From Anaerolineae bacterium (GTDB lineage: Bacteria > Chloroflexota > Anaerolineae > DUEN01), in assembly GCA_021159845.1 (NCBI GenBank), contig JAGHDS010000183.1:1-10427 (forward strand): a stretch of DNA of 10,427 bases. Reading direction: 5' to 3'. The number at the start of each line of letters is the position of its first letter. Within the stretch, counting starts at the first letter, position 1. Under the pieces are notes generated by a model. That model worked only from the letters and a program-made list of their open reading frames with translations, did no database searches and was not told the DNA's origin. This document shows positions 6,745 to 10,427 of this stretch, one piece after another. The translations under genes and the position numbers were made by a program.

Positions 6745-6780
6745 TGTGCTTGTGATTGAGCGGATCTGGCTGTGTGACCT

Positions 6781-6813
6781 GGAATCCGGAAGCTCTCACA
6801 GCTTCCGGATTCT
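6781..6813 (+). terminator. Stem-loop after the permease genes, weak or partial terminator
   Basis: GAATCCGGAAGCT (6782-6794) pairs perfectly over 13 bases with AGCTTCCGGATTC (6800-6812) around CTCAC, plus a G-T pair outside. The bases after it (TGTGCATG) are not a T-run, so this is at best a partial or factor-dependent terminator. Readthrough into the dipeptidase gene 41 bases on is plausible, and no good separate promoter is visible in the 109-base gap. Confidence 0.5.
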
Positions 6814-6853
6814 GTGCATGTCGATGACCTGACTATCTGACCAAGGAGGCCAT

Positions 6854-8236
6854 ATGACTCAGACGGATGCTGCTATCAGCTACGCGAGGGCGCACCGTGA
6901 CGCGTTTCTGGAGGATTTGAAAGGGATCCTTCGCATTCCATCGATCTCGACACTGCCTGAGTATGAACCCGATATGCGGCGGGCAGCCGAGTGGCTCGTC
7001 GATCGGCTTAAGGGACTTGGCTTCGATCGCGTGGATGTACTCCCGACCAAGCGCCATCCGGTGGTGTATGGTGAGTACCTTAAAGCCGGTGCGGACGCGC
7101 CCACGATCCTCGTTTACGGCCACTACGACGTGCAGCCGGTCGATCCATTGGACCTGTGGAAGAGCGATCCGTTCGATCCACGGGTTCGCGGCGACAACCT
7201 GTACGCCCGTGGCGCGTCCGATATGAAGGGGCAAATGATCGCCCACATCAAAGCCGTGGAATCGTTGGTTCGTACGACTGGCCTCCCCGTTAATTTGAAG
7301 TATATGATCGAGGGCGAGGAGGAGATCGGCTCACCCAGCCTGGCGGATTTCATCGTTGAACACGAGGAGTTGTTGGCGGCCGACGTATGTCTCAATACGG
7401 ATGCGGGCATCCTGGCTCCAGACGTGCCGTCGATCGCCTACGCCTTGCGGGGATTGGCCTATTTCGAGATCCGTGTCCAGGGCCCCAGGGGGGATCTACA
7501 CTCTGGTGTCTTCGGCGGCGCGGTGGATAATCCGGCACAGGTGTTGTGCGAGCTCGTCGCCGGGATGCGAGATGAGCACGGCCGGGTGACGTGGCCCGGC
7601 TTCTACGACCATGTGCGGCCGTTAACCGAGGAGGAACGCGCTGAGCTGGCGAAACTGCCACAACAGGAGGATTGGTGGTTAGAACAGACCGGTGCCCCGG
7701 CGCTGCGTGGAGAGGAGGGATATACAGCCTTGGAGCGGGCGACGGCTCGTCCCACGTTGGATGTGAATGGGTTGCTCAGTGGCTTTACCGGAGAGGGGGC
7801 CAAGACGGTGCTGCCGGCGAAGGCCATGGTGAAGATATCCACGCGCCTAGTCCCGGATCAGCGGCCGGAGCAGGTTTATGAAAGCCTACGGGCCTACCTG
7901 GAGCAACACGTGCCGCCGACGGTGACATGGGAGCTGGAGTACATAGCGGGTTGCTTGCCGTCTGTCTTGGCTCGGGATTCGAGAGCAGTCCAGGCTGCCA
8001 GTCAGGCGTTGCAGGCTGTGTGGGGGAAGCCACCGCTCCTCACGCGTCAGGGGGGCAGTGTGCCTGTGGTCGGCATCATCAAGGACAAGCTGGGCGTGGA
8101 TAGCCTGCTATTAGGTTTTGGATTGCCGGACGACAACTTACATGCCCCTAATGAGAAGCTACATCTCCCTAATTTCTTCCGAGGCATTGAGACGTATATC
8201 CGGTTCATGCGCGAAATAGCCTCCCTTTGGGCTTAG
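6854..8236 (+). CDS. M20 family metallodipeptidase (CNDP/DUG1-like)
   Basis: Cytoplasmic two-metal (normally zinc) exopeptidase expected to split dipeptides. All catalytic elements are present in its 460 residues: metal ligand His90 with Asp92 in YGHYDVQP, bridging Asp123 in GASDMKGQ, general base Glu156 and ligand Glu157 in EGEEEIGS, Asp183 in NTDAG and His430 in NLHAPNEK. His216 in GDLHSGVFGG belongs to the dimerisation (lid) domain at about 195-350 and contacts substrate in the partner active site in characterised relatives. YGHYDVQP and DLHSG place it with the carnosinase-like dipeptidases rather than ArgE/DapE, though automatic annotation often mixes them. AAGGAGG five bases before the ATG is a strong ribosome binding site. 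Its position behind the peptide importer suggests it processes imported peptides. Confidence 0.93.
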   Translation: MTQTDAAISYARAHRDAFLEDLKGILRIPSISTLPEYEPDMRRAAEWLVDRLKGLGFDRVDVLPTKRHPVVYGEYLKAGADAPTILVYGHYDVQPVDPLDLWKSDPFDPRVRGDNLYARGASDMKGQMIAHIKAVESLVRTTGLPVNLKYMIEGEEEIGSPSLADFIVEHEELLAADVCLNTDAGILAPDVPSIAYALRGLAYFEIRVQGPRGDLHSGVFGGAVDNPAQVLCELVAGMRDEHGRVTWPGFYDHVRPLTEEERAELAKLPQQEDWWLEQTGAPALRGEEGYTALERATARPTLDVNGLLSGFTGEGAKTVLPAKAMVKISTRLVPDQRPEQVYESLRAYLEQHVPPTVTWELEYIAGCLPSVLARDSRAVQAASQALQAVWGKPPLLTRQGGSVPVVGIIKDKLGVDSLLLGFGLPDDNLHAPNEKLHLPNFFRGIETYIRFMREIASLWA

Positions 8237-8258
8237 GCTAGGCCGTAGAGAAGATGAA

Positions 8259-8288
8259 AGGCCCGGCCTCTTTTGTGAGGCCGGGCCT
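8259..8288. terminator. Bidirectional terminator between convergent genes
   Basis: AGGCCCGGCCTC (8259-8270) pairs perfectly over 12 bases with GAGGCCGGGCCT (8277-8288) around TTTTGT. It lies 22 bases after the dipeptidase stop and 26 bases beyond the stop of the convergent PHP gene. In the minus direction it is followed by TTTCATCTTCT, a moderate T-tract; in the plus direction by CTGGCTTCCT. Its strength and position support termination of both transcripts. Confidence 0.8.
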
Positions 8289-8314
8289 CTGGCTTCCTAA
8301 TTGAGTGTGGCTCG

Positions 8315-9190
8315 TTACCGAACCCACACCGGCTGCGTCCAGGCCGAGTGCCCCTCAAAATCCACGACCTCGACCCGGAAGTACTTCTGTCGTGGGTGTA
8401 ATTCCACCGCTGCCTCGGTAATCGGCTCACCATCCCACGCGTGTATGGCATTAGGGCAACTGTTGTCGTTGCCGATCACGTATACGGACTTGGCAGGTGA
8501 GCATCGCACGGTCACCTGCCGCTCGTTCAGGGATACATCGTATATCTCGGGGCCTGTGCTGGCATAGAAATGCCCGGCTTTCAGCGCATCCACGATGGCT
8601 TGGGGGGTATTTTCAGCCGCGCGTACCGTGACCCAGCCTTTGCCGTAGTCTGGGATACGCCAGTGGCAATCGTCGGTGGCGAATCCCAACACGCGATGCC
8701 CTCGTCGTAGCAGGAGGTCCCAGTGCACCAAGGAGTGTCCCTTCTGGATTTCCAGCCAGCAGCTCGTATTGAATATCTCGATCCCCGCGTAATCGTGCAG
8801 AGGGCGTAGATCGTCCAGTGTATGGTCATGCCAATACGGGTGGGCTAGGATCGCCAGGCCCCCAGCCGTGTTTACGGCATCGATCACCGTTTGGGGGTCA
8901 CGTCCGGGCGGCCCGGGCATCTCCGTGATCCCGATGGCCACGACATGGTAGTCGACACCACAGCGTTGGGTACTGATCTCCGCCCCGGGGATCAGTGTAA
9001 GCGGTGGGTTATCCATAGGGGGCGGGGTGATCCAGTTGTGGTCTGTGATCGCCAGGAAATCATAGCCGTGCTCGGCGAACCAGTTGACGGCTTCCAGTGG
9101 GGCCACACGCCCGTCCGAAGCTGTCGTATGTGTATGTAGGTTCCCTTTCAGCCATATGCCCGGCCGATCGAACGGTGGAACGGAAGACAT
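8315..9190 (-). CDS. PHP-fold metal-dependent hydrolase, CehA/McbA type
   Basis: The 291-residue protein is a stand-alone PHP (polymerase and histidinol phosphatase) domain with a small C-terminal beta domain. PHP motifs with metal ligands are all visible: His19/His21/Asp26 in NLHTHTTASDG, Asp50-His51 in AITDHN, Glu71 in IPGAEIS, His117 in ILAHPYW and Asp173/174 with His176 in ATDDCHW. The GHFYASTGPEIYDV segment followed by a beta-rich tail from about 215 marks the CehA/McbA-like group, named after carbaryl hydrolases; most members have no known substrate and are often phosphoesterases. GGAGGT five bases before the ATG supports the start. It has no signal peptide, so is probably cytoplasmic. 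It lies 68 bases after the EEP-fold gene on the same strand, probably one transcript. Confidence 0.9.
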   Translation of the reverse strand: MSSVPPFDRPGIWLKGNLHTHTTASDGRVAPLEAVNWFAEHGYDFLAITDHNWITPPPMDNPPLTLIPGAEISTQRCGVDYHVVAIGITEMPGPPGRDPQTVIDAVNTAGGLAILAHPYWHDHTLDDLRPLHDYAGIEIFNTSCWLEIQKGHSLVHWDLLLRRGHRVLGFATDDCHWRIPDYGKGWVTVRAAENTPQAIVDALKAGHFYASTGPEIYDVSLNERQVTVRCSPAKSVYVIGNDNSCPNAIHAWDGEPITEAAVELHPRQKYFRVEVVDFEGHSAWTQPVWVR

Positions 9191-9225
9191 GGAGCACCTC
9201 CACGGGATCTTGAAACTGGTGGTGT

Positions 9226-9240
9226 ACAGCGAAACGCTGT
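9226..9240 (-). other. Small stem-loop between the two hydrolase genes
   Basis: ACAGCG (9226-9231) pairs with CGCTGT (9235-9240) around AAA, within the 68-base gap. It is short and has no T-tract, so it probably does not stop transcription of the PHP gene. Confidence 0.3.
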
Positions 9241-9258
9241 CGACGATGTATTGGCTTC

Positions 9259-10023
9259 CTACTTACTCTCGCTTATCGTCACGATAAGCCCGATATGGTC
9301 TGATGGGTAGATGCCGTCCTCTCCCGGCTGGCTCGCGGCCAGCTCGATATCTCGGAGGAAAGGGACAAGCTCCGGGCTGGCCCATGCGTAGTCAATGCGT
9401 TGCCACGGCCCGTCGGATCGATAGGTGAACCCAGGCTCGTCCGGCCTTAGTGTGGCCCAAACGTCCCTCCAGCCAGCCTCATATAGCATAGCCATGGGAG
9501 CTTGATCTGGCAATTCGTTCAGATCGCCCATCAGCAGGCGTCGGCCGGTGAAGCGGGCCGTGTGGGCGAGTATCTCCTCAACGTTGCGAGCCCTGGCTGC
9601 TCGGCTGAGCGAGAGGTGTGTGTTGAAAAGCCATAGCGGATCGCCTGACACCTCTAGACGGGCATATAGGAGAATTCGCTGGTGTCGGTCTTCCGGGTCG
9701 GTTGGATCGCGTGTGAGTGGAATCCAGCCATGTTCGATGAAGGAGATTCGGGATAGGATTGCTAACCCTTCCCATGCTCCGTCAGGATAATGCATGGCGG
9801 GTCGTACGATCAGGTGTGGATACTCGGACAGCCGGGCGGCGATTTGCTCCGCCTGGTTGAGGCGGTTACCCTTCGCTCCGATCTCATCACGGTCTGGGTC
9901 ACCGCGTATTTCCTGGAAGGCGATCACATCCGCAGCGGCCGCGCGCACCGCCGCGACGATCAGGTCGCGGCGTCGGGGCCACGGATCGTTGTAATTCCAG
10001 ATATTCAAGCTCATCGCACGCAT
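9259..10023 (-). CDS. Endonuclease/exonuclease/phosphatase-fold hydrolase
   Basis: The 254-residue protein has the DNase I-like EEP fold used by exonuclease III, sphingomyelinases, inositol phosphatases and phosphodiesterases; these cleave phosphate esters with a divalent metal. The conserved residues are present in order: Asn7 in SLNIWN, Glu38 in AFQEIR, WEGLAILSR, His136 in FNTHLS, Asp167 and Asn169 in MGDLNELPD, Asp211 in QRIDYAW, and the terminal Asp242-His243 pair in YPSDHIGLIV. No signal peptide or membrane segment is seen, so it should be cytoplasmic. It lacks the DNA-repair-specific features I would need to call it exonuclease III; a small-molecule or lipid-headgroup phosphodiesterase is equally possible. 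GAGGGAG five bases before the first ATG favours it over Met4. It appears to be the first gene of a pair with the PHP hydrolase. Confidence 0.9.
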   Translation of the reverse strand: MRAMSLNIWNYNDPWPRRRDLIVAAVRAAAADVIAFQEIRGDPDRDEIGAKGNRLNQAEQIAARLSEYPHLIVRPAMHYPDGAWEGLAILSRISFIEHGWIPLTRDPTDPEDRHQRILLYARLEVSGDPLWLFNTHLSLSRAARARNVEEILAHTARFTGRRLLMGDLNELPDQAPMAMLYEAGWRDVWATLRPDEPGFTYRSDGPWQRIDYAWASPELVPFLRDIELAASQPGEDGIYPSDHIGLIVTISESK

Positions 10024-10051
10024 AGGGCTCCCTCGTGGGCGAAGTGTCAGC

Positions 10052-10080
10052 AGGATACCATGTGGCTATGTGGGGGGCAA
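10052..10080 (-). promoter_or_regulatory. Candidate promoter for the EEP-PHP hydrolase pair
   Basis: On the minus strand TTGCCC (10080-10075) and TATCCT (10057-10052) are separated by 17 bases. Predicted start is near 10045, giving a short leader of about 22 nt that includes the ribosome binding site. Each box has four of six consensus matches. Unlike the other promoters here, no GTGAACA element lies upstream. Confidence 0.5.
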
Positions 10081-10324
10081 GTTCGAGCTAGTGTGTCGTA
10101 GGGCTGTGCTTGGGAGACGTTGGCGGAGGATACGGCTTGGCGTCTGGATCGCCTCTGATAGATCGTGTGTCGTACGGGTGCGTTTTTCCCGGTGGTGAAT
10201 GGCTCTCCCCGGTGGAGCGGATTGAGGAGGGGAACTACAGGGAGATGGGGCCCGACAAGCCGTCAGGCCGCTGGGTTGCAGGATATACAACTCCGTTGTA
10301 AGGGCATGGCGTTGCTAGTTCCTC
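10081..10324. other. Intergenic stretch with no convincing gene
   Basis: Between the two divergent promoters I see no supported gene. An open frame at 10110-10301 begins with TTG and lacks a ribosome binding site and any recognisable family pattern. CCCGGTGG occurs twice in tandem (10188-10195 and 10209-10216). No tRNA, terminator or long palindrome was found. Confidence 0.5.
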
Positions 10325-10349
10325 TTACCCCGACGGTGAACAGTTACCC
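10325..10349 (+). promoter_or_regulatory. Upstream promoter element, right-edge copy (most complete)
   Basis: TTACCC (10325-10330), five bases, then GTGAACAGTTACCC (10336-10349). It combines both half-forms seen elsewhere: TTACCC-N5-GTGARCA shared with 364 and 2829, and GTGAACA-TTACCC shared with the minus-strand copy at 2536-2549. It is 40 bases upstream of the -10 box at 10385, centred near -57 from the predicted start. Confidence 0.55.
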
Positions 10350-10360
10350 TGTGATAGAGC

Positions 10361-10390
10361 TTGTGCGTTTGGAATCACGTGCGGTATAAT
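10361..10390 (+). promoter_or_regulatory. Candidate sigma70 promoter for a gene beyond the right edge
   Basis: TTGTGC (10361-10366) and a perfect TATAAT (10385-10390) are 18 bases apart. Predicted start is near 10397, so the last 30 bases of the window would be 5' leader. The TATAAT sits in a GTATAAT context like the promoter at 2871-2899. Confidence 0.6.
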
Positions 10391-10427
10391 TGCCTTCGCT
10401 GCAACGTTCGTCTGGCCGAGTGAATAG

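Noticed and set aside
10110..10301. Plus-strand frame of 63 codons in the right intergenic region
   Set aside because: TTG start, no ribosome binding site, no recognisable motif, and the only good promoter nearby lies downstream of it.
1..10427. tRNA genes, CRISPR repeats, insertion sequences or phage genes
   Set aside because: No TPsiC-like GGTTCGAATCC segment with cloverleaf, no regularly spaced direct repeats and no transposase, integrase or phage-like product was found.

Overview
This window looks like a chromosomal stretch from an environmental bacterium, most likely a member of the Chloroflexota (Anaerolineae-like). The basis is indirect: fairly high G+C, a lipoprotein with an Ala/Pro-rich linker after its lipobox, a membrane protein with a Pro/Thr linker, GC-rich palindromes of a kind I associate with Chloroflexota intergenic DNA, and the gene content. 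No rRNA or marker-gene comparison was possible, so the phylum is an inference. I see no tRNA, rRNA, CRISPR array, transposase, integrase or phage gene.

Layout. Left block, minus strand: methionyl-tRNA synthetase (385-2163), then a membrane-anchored protein starting at 317 and running off the left edge. The first 224 bases form an almost perfect 101-bp inverted repeat inside that partial gene. This looks more like a head-to-head joining artefact at a contig end than biology. A gene-free 1-kb divergent region (2164-3194) holds two GC-rich palindromes, a near-consensus promoter with a stem-loop at the transcript start facing right, and a weaker promoter facing left toward metG.

Centre block, plus strand: a family 5 solute-binding lipoprotein (3195-4835), two Dpp/Opp-type permeases (4935-5864 and 5857-6744, overlapping by 8 bases) and an M20 metallodipeptidase (6854-8236). 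Together they suggest uptake of short peptides or peptide-like compounds followed by hydrolysis in the cytoplasm. The ATPase subunits are not in the window and must be encoded elsewhere. Stem-loops lie between binding protein and permease, between permease and peptidase, and after the peptidase.

Right block, minus strand: an endonuclease/exonuclease/phosphatase-fold hydrolase (9259-10023) followed by a PHP-fold hydrolase of the CehA/McbA type (8315-9190), probably one transcript converging on the dipeptidase gene. The last 400 bases hold no convincing gene; they contain a promoter for this pair and a rightward promoter for a gene outside the window.

The most interesting unexplained signal is a short sequence, TTACCC-N5-GTGARCA or its GTGAACA-TTACCC half. 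It occurs four times, always outside genes. Three copies lie 40-45 bases upstream of a predicted -10 box and in that promoter's orientation. Two of those promoters also have a stem-loop starting about four bases after the predicted transcription start. The proteins belong to recognisable families, and I do not see a new enzymatic or defence system.
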